Notes: generated from the sequence alone by a model not told the origin. A DNA stretch of 64,000 bases from Gnetum montanum (GCA_015680685.1 MNCI01028283.1:11230-75229); one strand, 5' to 3'. Shown: positions 47,201-58,824, counted from the first letter of the stretch. A program made the numbers and translations.

Positions 47201-47940
47201 AGTTTTAGCTATTTTACTCTTCATTGATTTAAATTTAATTTTGATGTTGATGCATGGATGGTGTTAGCCAAAAGAGTTTGTTTTATTGTTTGGAAATTTT
47301 TGCCACATTATATGGCCATGGTTATGATAATATATATTTTTTTAATTTTAATTTTAATTTTAACTTTTAATTCTAGTTATAATGATGTAGCATTATGATT
47401 TTATTCATGTTACAATTCTACATTGTAATTTGTACTTGAAGGCTACATTGGCTAAACTTGGTTGCTATGCAATAAAAGGTTAAAATGGCTATGTAATCAG
47501 GTTTTAGATTAAAGTGAAAATGAGTTATAGAGTTGTTTGCCAGTTTTAGGCCATGGTGGGCCATGTGGTACTTGCTAGTTTAAGGCCATGGTGAGTCGTA
47601 GAGTACCTAAAAGAAAACATAATTTTTGGTTATTTTTATGTTTTAAATATTTTTATGGAGTTTTTAGTTTTAATAGTTTTTATAAAGTTTTTCTTGTGTG
47701 AAAAGGAGGAACAAATAAAGAAAAAGGGCTTTTGATGAATAATCATGCAATCAAAAATAAATCATTGAAGCTATGTGTGAAAAAGGGTTAAAAATAAAGT
47801 AATTAAAAAGGCATAACTGGCAACAAAAGGATCTAAATTAACTAGTTATGGATACATATAGCTATAGGGTTATGAGTGCATAGGGTAGGTGGAGGATTAG
47901 GAGCATATTTTACTTGTGCAAGTGTTTACTAATCTATGAG
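47201..47940. other. AT-rich 3' flank of the plus-strand remnant
   Basis: Non-coding. It contains an (AATTTT)n run at 47341-47372 and GCTAGTTTAAGGCCATGG near 47570, which also occurs in the Tat-1 3' region at 34588. This hints that the foreign segment includes another Tat-type 3' end. Confidence 0.45.
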
Positions 47941-47949
47941 AGATTAGGA

Positions 47950-48570
47950 AATGTATATGATCTATTTTGCACAAACTTATATTCTTTGTCTCCTTCACTA
48001 ACAATGTTGAAGAGGAACTCTCCCCAGGGCACATCGATGAGTGCATCGTTGTTCATTTTGGCCTCTTCTACTTTATCACTCTTGATTTCATAGAAAATGG
48101 TAGGAGTTTATTCTTGAAACTTCACTTTGGATCCTTATTCTATATTTACATTTGAAATAGCTAAAGGAATTACATTATGACCATGGATAATTATTTCATC
48201 TCTCTCACAAGGCAGGTGGATTTCTTGGTGAATAGGTGAAGACAAAACTTGTAATTGGATTAGCCAAGGTCTTCCCAAGATGAGCTTGAATCATAGTAAT
48301 TCTTATATCACCAAGAAATCTATCATTGTAGGGAATTGATGCCCCATTATAAAATCTAGAGAAATGGAGCCTTTGACTACAACTTGTGATCTGTTAAAGG
48401 ATTTAAGGATTGAAGTCATCATATGTTGCATTTGTTCTATTAGGTCCAAGAATTTAATGATGGTATGAGATATGATATTAGTTGTTGCCCCATCATCTAC
48501 ATGTACCCTATGTACTTTGTATTGTCCAACTCATATCATTATAAAGAGAGGTGCCTTGGTTACCTCACCA
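47950..48570 (-). pseudogene. pro: Tat-1 protease
   Basis: Minus strand: YKVHRVHVDDGATTNIISHT (about 48465-48525) is the retropepsin active-site block, with D-D-G. Then VVVKGSISLDFIMGHQFPTM (about 48335-48395) and FKLILGRPWLIQ (about 48255-48290), the conserved end of the domain. The downstream linker EYKFVQNRSYTFPNLS runs to about 47930, where coding stops. In a Tat element RT should follow, but Tat-1 RT lies 9.8 kb further left, beyond the foreign segment. Two stops lie within the LILGR region. Confidence 0.76.
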
Positions 48571-49404
48571 TTTTGATGGTTTGTCTTAATCTCGCTTTCA
48601 CAAAACACTAGTGATGTTGACTTTGATTTCTTGGGTGAAGAGGGTAGCATGACTGCATGAATAGACTCTTTATTAGTGGGAAAGTCCTTGCTAAGATGAA
48701 TGGATATCAACATCTTAACCAATGCCTCACCATGGGTAGAAAAATTCATGATCAAGTCATAGAAGCTCAGAGTTGTGTTCTTTTGTTTGAGCAATTGCTT
48801 AACCTATTTCATCACATTAAAAAAATCTTTGTTATTAGTTGTTGATTTATTATTTTTAGCTTCCTTAATACAACCCAAAATATGAACTTCTTGTTTAGGT
48901 TATTTTTGTGGCCTAGCCTCTTTCTTTTCTTCTTGAGGTTTTGGTTTCTCCCATGGTTTACTTGTTGAAGCATCCTAGGTTGTGGAAGTCATGGGAACAA
49001 ATTAAATGGAAGGGGGCTTTAAAGAGCCCACTTCCTTCTCTGACTTGGACTACTTATTAGTGTTGTTCTTGGCTTTTTGCATAACCTTCTTCCATTTTTT
49101 GGTTGGGGATTTCTTATTATCTCTAGTTGGTTGCAAGGAGGAAGATGTTGCATTGGCCGTCACGGGGGGTTGTTGCTCTATTGTTGGGGCATGTTGTGTT
49201 GTAGAGGGTTGGGAACCTTAATGACAAAAGGCTCCTTAGGGAGCATTCACAATGGTACCCTTACAACAAAAGGGAATCTTGTGTTAGTAGAAGTTGAAGA
49301 GTCCCTTTCATTGTGAGGGAGTACCTAAATCACTAATGATTCCCTAATAGGCATCCAATTATCATCAACATTGAATGTCGATATAATGTATGAACTATTG
49401 TTGG
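48571..49404 (-). pseudogene. gag: Tat-1 gag C-terminus and gag-pro linker
   Basis: Minus strand, in frame with protease: SFYDLIMNFSTHGEALVKML, LSKDFPTNKESIHAVMLPSS and ESEIKTNHQNGEVTKAPLFI (48531-48794). Upstream is a basic, Lys/Pro-rich linker (SKPWEKPKPQEEKKEARPQK and SPTKKWKKVMQKAKN, about 48900-49120). It ends at the N at 49405. The gag core is in the next piece (49406-50262) but on the opposite strand as written. Flipping that piece makes gag, linker and protease collinear. Confidence 0.62.
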
Positions 49405-49405
49405 N

Positions 49406-49473
49406 TACCATTGTATTAACTTAGCCTCTCCCCTTAGTACCCCAACCAATAACAAGATCATAGGCATCATAGC
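49406..49473. repeat. 68-bp exact inverted repeat, left arm
   Basis: Exact reverse complement of 50264-50331. Each arm starts right after an N. Perfect identity amid heavily decayed sequence points to duplicated ends of one locus in the assembly. Confidence 0.9.
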
Positions 49474-50262
49474 TCATGTTTCAATCCTTCATCCAAATCC
49501 CACAACTAATAGGGGTATCCCAAAGATTGGATTAACCTTTGTAGATGATCTAGGACTTGATTAAAGAATTAAGAAAACCTAAAGTCTCGATGTCCTAGAC
49601 CTGTGAAGATAATGGACTTCTAACAAGATGGTCTCATCTTTTTTGTGGTCCCACTACTAACTCTTCCTCTTGATTTCCTTATTTCATAGCTTACCAAGTA
49701 CAAAAATGAAGGTGATTTGAATGCTCATCTAATTACCTTCTACTTTGAGTGCTTACTACTGTAAGCATGGTTGCATACAATTATGTGAATCATTCCTGTG
49801 TCTTTGGGGGGTGGGGGAAGCCCTCAATTGGTACTATGCCTTGACAAGAGGATTCTTATCCTCTTTGGATGAAATAATTTTGCAATTCATTAACCATTTC
49901 AAGTATAACTTGAAATCTGATACCACACTTGACCAACTGATGAAGGTCAAGCAAGGATCCCTTAAGCTAGAGATGATAGCTAAAACAAATGTGTTAGCTA
50001 TTTTCAAGGGGATGATTAACAACTTCATAAAGTTGAAATTATATTATCTTAATCCACAGTCTCTTAGTTAAGCCTTTTTCTAGACTAAGAACATAAATGA
50101 TGCCATAGAGGCTAGCCACGATATTTCCAACATGGCATATAAAAATCAACATGCACATAAAGACAAAGAGAGGGGTAGGTAACATAATGTAGCAATAGCA
50201 ACTATGACTAAGAACCAACTAGCTAAGGGTCAAAGACTAACCAAACCAAGGTCCCTAGTGCC
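49406..50262 (+). pseudogene. gag: Tat-1 gag core in an apparently inverted piece
   Basis: As written, the plus strand encodes KYKNEGDLNAHLITFYFEC (about 49695-49750) and then 49745-50071: LCLWGVGEALNWYYALTRGF, LSSLDEIILQFINHFKYNLK and TLDQLMKVKQGSLKLEM. This is the retrotransposon gag core (LxGxAxxWYxxL, sWxEfxxxFxxxF, LxxxxQxxxES). The tail is HISNMAYKNQHAHKDKERGR. Both ends are N bases. The first 68 bases (49406-49473) are the exact reverse complement of 50264-50331, just beyond the right N. If the piece is turned round, this becomes a 68-bp direct overlap with its neighbour and gag joins protease on the minus strand. Confidence 0.74.
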
Positions 50263-50263
50263 N

Positions 50264-50331
50264 GCTATGATGCCTATGATCTTGTTATTGGTTGGGGTAC
50301 TAAGGGGAGAGGCTAAGTTAATACAATGGTA
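50264..50331. repeat. 68-bp exact inverted repeat, right arm
   Basis: Partner of 49406-49473; see that entry. Confidence 0.9.
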
Positions 50332-50965
50332 TGTGGGCTTAAAAAAGAAAATGATGTTTCTGTCAATATCTAGGGCATAAATAGGACAATGGGGGTGTAT
50401 GATCCTTGGGTCACTTGGGATCCCAATGTGAACCCCATCTGGATGGTAGGGGGATTAGTGGTGGTAACAACCACCAATGATGGCTACACAGACCAAGGTT
50501 GTGTAGCAAATAATATGGAAAAGTAAGAGGTCATGGACTATGGTACCAATTGTGTTTGGTGAGCAACTATGATGGGAGTAGGACAAAACATGGTTGGCTA
50601 AGGTGGGGACAAAGGTGGTGGGACATGTCTAGTGGAATGGAAAATGGGGTAGAGGTAGGCATTGTGGTCTTGGGGGTTACTTGTTGGAAGAGCCCCCCTA
50701 AAAGGTTCTCATGTTTAGATTCTACCCTAAATTTGTCCTTTTCCTTTGGCTACCCATTAGAAGTAGCCTTTGCCTCTTCTTCATCCATCTTAATTAGTTG
50801 AGATAGGCTGCACATGTAAGTATCAGTAAGAGGCATTTATTCATATGGAGATGGAATATATTCTTTTCTATTGTGATGGATGAGCTCTTATTCCATTTTC
50901 ACTTCTATTTTTGCTTCTACTTCCATTCGTAAAACTAGCATTCCATCTTGGATCTTGGCAACAAA
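50332..50965 (-). other. Tat-1 leader with possible primer-binding site
   Basis: Between the gag piece and the 5' LTR. Element-strand TTTGTTGCCAAGATCC (about 50950-50965) next to the proposed LTR edge keeps GTTGCC of the tRNA-Asp-type site but is a weak match. No gene in either strand is convincing. Confidence 0.4.
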
Positions 50966-53073
50966 TGTAGTTAGAATGATCCTCATTTATCATTAAGAAC
51001 TAAGGACTTTTCCTCTGTAGTCACAAGGATTGCCTACATTCAATAATAGTAGGGTGTTTGGGATCATAGATCATCATAGCCTATTGGCTAGATATGTCAT
51101 CAGTGAAGTTAAAAGGTAATTTGGTTGATTGTTGGAATGACATGTTGAAAATTGAGTTTTTGATTTTTTACTATTTTTTGGTAAAAACATAGTAAGTAGG
51201 ATAATCTATTAACATAGTTAACCCAAAAATAGAAAGAAAATAGAAAATAGCTACTAAGTGGTGAAAATGGAAAAAAGAAAAAGTGGTTTATCTACTGGAT
51301 GGAAATGAGTGTCATAGTAGGAACCAGCATCATAGTAGGAATGGGTATTGTAGTAGATGGGAAATTTATAGAAAAACCCACCTCTATTATTGATACTACA
51401 CCAAGGCTTTTGGAAGAGGGCTTGAAAGCCAACATTAATTTATGGAATGATGGAAGGATAGAAACATAGTAGGCTTGGCATTGAAAAAAAATGGCTAAAA
51501 TGTGTTTATGGCCAAGAATTTGGATGGAGGCCCTCCTTCTAGCACTAGAAAAATGTTGGTGTTGGAAATTTTAGTTGTTGGAATTAAAACTAAAAGATCC
51601 AAGAGCTGGAATAGTTTTAACCCTAAATCCCAAGGGCATTCAAAAAATGGGATTCAAGATGTCGTAGATGGTCTTGTGATTACTCAAGGACTTATGGAAT
51701 GTAAATAGAAATGACAAGTAGAAATGTAAACATAAACATAGATGAAATCAAAAATGAAGATGAAAAAAAAAAACACAAATGTAAATGGAAATGAAGTTGT
51801 AGGTACAAATCCAAAAATGAAAACAAGTGCAATATGGAAACATGAACTAAAACTTGTACAACATGAATAATAACTTTATAAAAAAATAAAGAAAAAGGTT
51901 CATGAAGTACAAATTTTGTGCTAAAGACACTAAAAGTTATTAGCAAGAGCTTGAAGTCCATTGGAGAATGTAGGCTATGTTCTATTGTAACTCTATGATC
52001 CAGTTTCTTCCCATCACTAGTTTCTAGAAACTTTTCATCAGTTTCCACCAAGATTTGCAACGTGGTCATGGAAATGAATTTTCACTTTTTGATGCAATGA
52101 AAACTATGTGGGAGCCTTTGTGCCCTGCTTGGTGCTAGTTTCTATAACCAAAGAGTGGAAGTAAGGCTACAAATTGGTTTTGTGGGTTGTGAAAATGCCA
52201 GAATTGCTATTACAGGTGTAATGTTCAAAAATACCAAAGTGCTGGGAATGCAAAAGTGTTGGAACCTAAAAATGGTGTTAATGTTGGATATTTATAGAAT
52301 TGGTGTGGCTATTTTTGGGCTTATACACCACTACCATGATTCTTGACAGATTGTTTTCAGCATGTAGATTGCAATGATAATCTACTTTCAGCATAGTTAC
52401 CGTTTATAGTAAGGCTAGTATGGAGTATATCCAAAAAACCCATCCATTTACTATAAATAGTAAATGGACATTTGTGAGTATGTTCGCATCTTCCTTACTA
52501 TGATAGCATTGGTAGACTACACTAAGGTTTTTGAAAAGTGGGAAAAGTGATGGAAAATATGTAAAAAGTTGGAATCTACATAAATGGTGGAATCCATTAC
52601 AAAGTGTCATGCCTGGTGGAGAATGATGTCTATGTTGGCCATTGTTAACTTGGGATGACTACACTAGCTATTTTTGGAAAAAGAAATGGAAATCCCAATA
52701 ATCGCAACATTGCACTTCTATTTGGGTCTTGGTGATAACTATTCTAGCTACTGTAGCATCACTGTCTACTATAGCTATTATGTCTACTAAAAATGGCTCC
52801 AGCATAGTTGGGGCTATACTTGTACAAAAACCCATAAAAATGCCAATTCTAGCCATTCCCAAGGTAGTTTTGACCTTAATAAGCCCATATATAGACATGA
52901 GGTACCTTTTTCTACTTGGGAAGTGAGGCAATAACAACTTTTGAAGTATTTTTGACCTTAGAAAGTTGAGGTATGCAAGATTGTAGCTTACAAACTACAT
53001 ATCTCACATTTATAATGAATCCTTGCCTCAAATTGGAAAATGAAGGTTGCAACATGAATTTTTGGTGGTGTTT
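50966..53073 (-). repeat. 5' LTR of Tat-1 (left boundary tentative)
   Basis: The right 250 bp matches the truncated 3' LTR (33390-33643), and 52350-53073 matches the solo LTR (24649-25230, reversed). The right edge GGTGGTGTTTCA is firm. The left edge TGTAGTTAGAATG is inferred from a possible PBS, giving about 2.1 kb. A near-perfect 24-bp palindrome centred on TATAAATA lies at about 52442-52466. Confidence 0.6.
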
Positions 53074-53444
53074 CAACACCCATTCCATCTATTTTATATG
53101 GATTTTGCATCAAAGGACCATGAGGGATCCTTCACATTAAAAACTAAAAGTAACATGCTATATTGTTACCCAATGAATTTGGAAATGACTAAGTAGGAAT
53201 GGAAAATGGTGTGACCTTAAGGAGATTTGATATGTTCTTTTCTCAACTTCCTTCTTAAGCATATGATTCCTCATTAGTATACCATCACTCCTATTGTTAG
53301 CCATAAAAGGAGGCATATCTTTGCAAGGTGTGGTTCCTGTCTTAAAAAAATAAAAACAACAACAATAATAGGAATTCAAATAACACCCCTTAGAAAAATT
53401 CATAGGCTACAAGCACTAGTTATGGGGCTCAAAAGATATGTTAC
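53074..53444. other. Flank between Tat-1 and the Ath-0 3' ORF
   Basis: No recognisable gene. It does not continue the Ath-3 LTR that borders Tat-1 on the left. Confidence 0.4.
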
Positions 53445-56215
53445 CTATGCTTGAGGACACCCTATAACTAAGGTTCTACCTCTTCCTTCTTTTCTTGGAG
53501 TGATGGTTGTCCTCTGTGGATCTTTTATGCTCTTGATGGTAGAAGAAGAGGAAGATGTCAATGTGAGGCAATTGTAATTTAGGAAGGATGAGGTTCCAAA
53601 ACCAAGATCTAACTTAGAGGTCACACTTATAGAAGCCTGCCTAGAAAAGATTTGAACTAAGGAGATCCAAAGGTCCATCTTGCAGAAGCTAAACTTTGGG
53701 TCATTTCTAGAGCTATCACTAAAAGAGTTTTGAACATAGCTACAAGGGTTTCCTCTATGGTCCATTCTCATTATCAATGGAGAATGGTATATGGGAGAGA
53801 TCTAACTCTTTTATAACAACTAACAATGAGATGTTAGTATCAAAATCAAAGATATTACCATCTTCTACTTGGTTGAGGCCATTATAGAAGCTCTTGTTAT
53901 GTCAAATATTAAGGCAAAGATGGCAAAAATATTCACATAGGTGGATCTAGAGGACAAGAAAGAATGGATCCAATAGTGCTATTAAATGGACTATAAGGAG
54001 TAAGATTCCTTGACCAAAGCATAATGTGCATAGTTTCAAAATTATGAACTATCATCTTAATCCAATGGTGAGGCTAAGTAATGTCATAGCCTTTTCTACG
54101 AAGGCATGTGTGGCCCTAAGGAAGAAGTTCCTTGTTAATCTATTACAACTAATCTTTCTTAAGATAGAAAAATGTTTCAAGGAGAATGAAAAGAATAGGA
54201 AGACATTCCTCTTTCCATCCTTGATTAGAAAACTATGTAAGATAAGAGCAATAGCCCACAATTCCATTCATGTGATCTACCGTGCTTCTATTGCATCATG
54301 GCAAGAGATGATAAAAGATAAGACCACTACCAAGATTGAAGAAGAGGAGAAACCAACACCATCACTTATAGAACTAGGGACAACATCAAAGCTACTTGCA
54401 TTTATTGAACATCTTAGGAAACTTAGGAAGCTACATTTGTAGCAACAAAAAGCCTCTAAAAGTGGTGGAGAATTGTCTATGTACCATTCATCCATGAGTC
54501 ATTTGAACAAGATCATAAGGACCATCAACTGGCTAGATAGTGAGACAGTACCACTATTATTTGCGTTGAGAAACCAATCACCTATCCATTCGAATTCTAG
54601 TTTCATAGAAGTTATTATGTCCATCATAGGACAAGAATTTCCTAAAATCTATAGAAATACAATAGCCTTCTCTATCATGTTAGAAGAAGGAGAAGGGGTG
54701 ATGATCTTGGTTATGCCATATAAGGACTAAGAGATATAACATAGGTGATGGCATATCAAGTTTATGAATGCCTAAATGCTCCTATTACATCTATACTTGA
54801 CATCACTACCATGGCAAACATACATGCATCAGTAGTAGTAGGGAGTACATGGATGAGTATTGTCAAACATGAGGAAGTGTTGGAATGACTGGTGAGAGCT
54901 AGGTAATTGTTTCAAGAAATTTTTGGTATCCTGGAAAATATATTAGCAACCTAGTTATAGCTACTAGAGACAAGGAGAAAATTATTAATTACCATGACAT
55001 AACTCGAGGAGGCCACCACTAGTAATCAATGGTTTACCCTTGAGGTTGCAAAACTAAGAGCCTCTCTTTCTAGTCCAAAAATTCTAAGTCCGAAGCTAAA
55101 AAAAGATGAAGCTTTTAAATAGCTTCAATAAAAATACCAAGAGGCTAAGAATGCAAAAGTGATTATGATCTTTGAGGCATCATCCTCAAAACCTATGGTC
55201 AATAACATTGATTATGATCTCTTACAAGTTTGCAAGGGAAACTTGGTACTCACTTGTGATAACCATCACTTGCGTAATGTTGAGTAGAAAAAATATTAGA
55301 TGGCCAAATATATTCACTAGTAGTATAAATAACTTGGCAAAGGTAAAATTGGATTTGAGGTGATTAGCTATAGAAAATAAGAATCTCTTGATGGAAAATG
55401 TTTGGACCCTTTGCTAAAAGACTGCTATTGATATTACCACTTGGAATAATTATGTTCTAAAATTTCAAAGAGTGAAAACTCACTATAGGGACTAGGTAGA
55501 ATGATTAAATAGGTTAGTGTGAAAGAAATCAAGTTAAATAAGATGAAGGTAACTAAGGCTATCCAGCAACTCTAATAGAGAGGTGATTCATGGCAACCCA
55601 TCTTTTATGGACTTAATGCATATAATCAAGTAGAGATTTGTCTAATAAGTTATAAAACAAAAATATAGTTGAATACATGAAGCTAGTCAACCTCTACTAT
55701 GAAAACTTAGCAATGCTTACTACCAGGAGGCTTAGTACTGAATTGGAAAAGTAGGTGGCTAACTCTTAACTTCTTTATGAGGTAGAGTTCAAGCTCCGTA
55801 AGGTGATGAAGAAAAATTTGAAGGTGGCCAACGATAAGCTTGAGGTTCTTAAGAGTAAATTTATGGATCAATGATCCTTTTCTAAGAACTTGGCCAAAGA
55901 ATGAATGATCACTAGGAGCTAAAAAACCTCATCTATACATTCAACTTTAAATGTAAACAATTTGTAGACTGGTTTATCAATATAAAGGAGATGTTTCTGT
56001 TAATACCATGCATGTGGAATATTCTAGCATCATCACATCTAGGTCAATTAACCTATGCCATTTATGATCCATGTAGTAAAGATGAGAAAATGAAGGTAGT
56101 CCTAGATGCCTTTAATTTTTTGGCAATAATAGCAAGTTAGCCTCAACTACTAATAGAGCTAGGACATGATGAAGGATCCTCTACACCATGGGAGCCTCCA
56201 ACTCCAAGCACAGTG
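53445..56215 (+). pseudogene. Ath-0 extra ORF upstream of 3' LTR (plant-transposon-like domain)
   Basis: A long decayed plus-strand frame. The block 54026-54442 reads KFLVNLLQLIFLKIEKCFKE, then KTFLFPSLIRKLCKIRAI. The pattern LPFPxLITxLCxxAGV is characteristic of the 'putative plant transposon protein' domain in retroelement extra ORFs (recalled, not searched). An acidic stretch (KIEEEEKPTPSLIELGTTSK), a second open block 54473-54730 (HLNKIIRTINWLDSETVPLL), a K/E-rich coiled-coil-like region with stops (54750-55880), and a C-terminal DEGSSTPWEPPTPSTV-stop (about 56165-56215) follow. It ends about 230 bp before the polypurine tract, the position of the extra ORF in Athila elements. No transmembrane segment or signal peptide was seen. 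Confidence 0.5.
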
Positions 56216-56437
56216 TGAAGACTTCATCTCATTCTTCATTTGGCCAGGTACCTACCACTTTTTGTAATAATAAATCTAGAATTCTTTTTGTAAACTATAC
56301 AATCTATTTTTTATAAATGCAATACTCAGAGTTCGTTAGTCAATTAGTTATTTAGTTAATAAAATTCCATAGTTCCCTAAGTTTTTTAAGAAACTCAATC
56401 CCATTTTTGTTCACTTGAGGATGAGTTTTCAATCATT

Positions 56438-56448
56438 CGTGGAGGTAC
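56438..56448 (+). promoter_or_regulatory. Polypurine tract of Ath-0
   Basis: CGTGGAGGTA directly before the LTR, matching the TGTGGGGGTA tract of the related elements. Confidence 0.68.
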
Positions 56449-57328
56449 GATGAAGTGTGAATAAGGTGACTACGTTGACACATGACCATCAATGCAACCC
56501 TGTGATGTATCCCTATTGATACATCTTAAGATGCATTAATGTAGGTATGTTGATGTTGATGAAGGCATTGCCTATATAAACACACATATTTCTCATATTT
56601 ATGGCATCATTTAGTCATTTCTTTAGTTGAACTCTTGCAATTTCTTTTCATAGAAATTAGTAAAATTTTTTCTCTAAGTACCCACAACATGGATTGATGT
56701 GATTGTATGAAATTTCACTTGAGTGCAATATGTACCTAGATATAGTTGCATGAATGGTAATAAAATTAAGATTTATTCCATTCATTATAGCACTTGGATT
56801 AGTTTAACTTTACTTTCCAACAATTTAGTTTGAATGTAATCTACTTTATTCTAATTAAATATTTAATATTATAATTTGTGATCAATGTGCATATGAAAAA
56901 TTCAAGCATAATATATTAATGCTTGGTTTTCCTAACAATGAATACTTGGTATTCCAATAATGTTAATATACGTTTAAGATGTGTATGGAAGGTGGAAATG
57001 AAGGCTCCACATTTCTGCTAATTTAGCTAATTAATTAGTTTATTAGTTAGTTAATTTAAATATTAAACCTTCATTTATTTAATCATTTGATATACACAAA
57101 AAATTAATAAAAATTACAAATATGAATATCTTACACTTCAGTCACACTTAACCATACAAATGAGTTAAAATAAGTGATGATTAGGAAGACAATGATTAGA
57201 AAATCCCATTTTTCATTGTCTAATGATATTGGTTACTTAGGTATATAGAGTCCATGGAATTCAACTAGATTGCACATACATGCTAGTGATTTGTATAGTT
57301 AGGCATAGGGAACACCCATTGCTGGGCA
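56449..57328 (+). repeat. 3' LTR of Ath-0 family
   Basis: 880 bp. It starts CGATGAAGTG (TGATGAA.. in sister families) after a polypurine tract and ends GCTGGGCA. The right 500 bp is homologous to 50-580. TATATAAA at 56573-56580 is the likely core promoter. Confidence 0.82.
56573..56580 (+). promoter_or_regulatory. TATA box in Ath-0 3' LTR
   Basis: TATATAAA about 125 bp into the LTR, placed as in the TATA boxes of the related LTRs. Confidence 0.58.
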
Positions 57329-57965
57329 TGGGAGTGATGGATCCCATGAAGTTGATACCTGAAAGATTGAAAAGATTTAATGGTTGGATTCATTGTTGGG
57401 ATCCTTAAATTTGGGTGATCATTCCTCCATCTCATTGATACCTTTCTTACAAATGGGAGAAATGATAAACATCATAGAAGATTGTTAGCCAAAAGTATCC
57501 TACAATGAGAATTTTTGTGGTAATCCTTTTTCTTATGTAGTGGCCTCCACAAGGACCTTCATGAGTGTCTTGAATGACTTGCAACTAATCTTGTAGAGGT
57601 TGCCTTTGATTTTTATGTAATTTTTGACCTAGAGAAGAAATTATTGTTCCTTCCTATGATTCCAGTTTGTAGGAGTCTTCTATGTGAGTAGATATGAGAG
57701 AAACTCATCATACCAATTAGCAACCCTTGGTGCTTGGACTTCAATGGACTTAGAAAAGAGGAATTTATCTAGAAATTGGTCAAATAAGGATTCTTTAGGA
57801 TCACTTCCTATGATTCCATTTTGTAGGAGTCTCCTATGTCAGTAGATATGAGAGAAACTCGTCATACCAATTAGCAACCCTTGGTGCTTGGACTTCAATG
57901 GACTTAGAAAAGAGGAATTTATCTAGAAATTGGTCAAATAAGGATTCTTCAGGATCACTGCTTTA
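57329..57965 (-). pseudogene. pol: Athila-type pol remnant (RNase H-integrase part) with tandem duplication
   Basis: The minus strand is homologous to Ath-2 at 12090-12600. HEGPCGGHYIRKRIT (zinc domain start) and GYFWLTIFYDVYHF give the integrase N-terminus. GINFMGSI is the decayed first catalytic block (Asp to Asn). The upstream linker reads DQFLDKFLFSKSIEVQAPRV and NWYDEFLSYLLT. That linker is present twice in tandem (57651-57804 and 57805-57958). The fragment is flanked by the Ath-0 3' LTR on the left and the Ath-5 5' LTR on the right. Confidence 0.75.
57651..57958. repeat. 154-bp tandem duplication
   Basis: 57651-57804 and 57805-57958 are collinear, with about five substitutions seen over 154 bases. 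The unit is antisense RNase H-integrase linker sequence. Confidence 0.9.
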
Positions 57966-58823
57966 TGATAAAACCATTTTTTGTAACCCTACAATATTAC
58001 ATTTATGATATCATAATTAAGAAATTGTAGCTTTGCATATGTTATTGTAGATGTAATATAGTGGTTCATGGTCATGTCTACAAATACCAACCCACCATTG
58101 CATCAAAACAATAACTTTTTTCCAACACTTAGTGAAATTATTATAGTTTGTTTTCATGAGTTAGAGTTAGAGTCAATACCCATAGTATGGTAAATCACAA
58201 TTATACAAAATATTTATTTGAGTGGATTATTCCTAAACACAATTCATAAATGATCATAAGGATTGAGATTCTTTTTCATCATTGCAGCAATTCACTTAGC
58301 ATAAATTTACTTTTCCATATTATTTACATTTACTAAGTCCTTTACTTTTATAATGTCTATTAGTAAGGTAAAATATTTACAATTGGTTTCAAGCATAAAG
58401 TGTAACTATTTGGTAACCCAGTAGTAACATTCCTTGATTTGCTTAGTAGTGGATTTATTTGGTAATCCCAGTAATAGTTGCATTAGCCTATGATGTATAT
58501 GAAAAACTAGGAATGGATGCTTATTACCAATAGGATAGAATAGCTTCAAATTTTTATTACACTTAGATTTAGAATTTATAATCATTTTTACCATGTTAAA
58601 AGTTAGAATATTTTGAGTTGAACAACATCAGTACATCATATACCTCATTAAGAGTTAAACCATATAATTTGCATCTTACTAGCTCTAAGTAGAAATATAA
58701 TGATTATGCACTTAACATCAACTACTAGTATGCTTACATTGTCCATCCATAGATTACAATCTAGTCATGTGTGAACATTCGTGACTTGTATGATTGAGTA
58801 TTGAAATACCCAGCTACTCATCA
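57966..58823 (+). repeat. 5' LTR of Ath-5
   Basis: 858 bp from TGATAAAACC to TACTCATCA, collinear in reverse with the 882-bp LTRs of Ath-1. The TATA site has decayed to CTACAAATAC (about 58079). It is followed at once by a PBS. Confidence 0.85.
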
Positions 58824-58824
58824 T

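Larger units (their letters stand above)
33386..53073 (-). mobile_element. Tat-1: Tat/Ogre-type element, rearranged
   Basis: A minus-strand element with a truncated 3' LTR (33386-33643), integrase, RNase H plus a second RNase H, RT, then a 9.8-kb foreign segment, protease, gag (partly in an inverted piece) and 5' LTR (about 50966-53073). The paired 250-bp LTR edges (33390-33643 and 52825-53073) both end GGTGGTGTTTCA on the plus strand. Two different elements joined by chance cannot be fully excluded. Confidence 0.66.

Noticed and set aside
49006-49316. Plus-strand frames with Cys/Gly-rich sequence
   Set aside because: Antisense to the basic gag-pro linker of Tat-1, which is in frame with protease on the minus strand.
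51692-52069. 125-residue minus-strand frame rich in Phe, Leu and Ser inside the Tat-1 LTR
   Set aside because: Low-complexity A-rich plus strand. No start context or conserved residues, and not present in the solo LTR.
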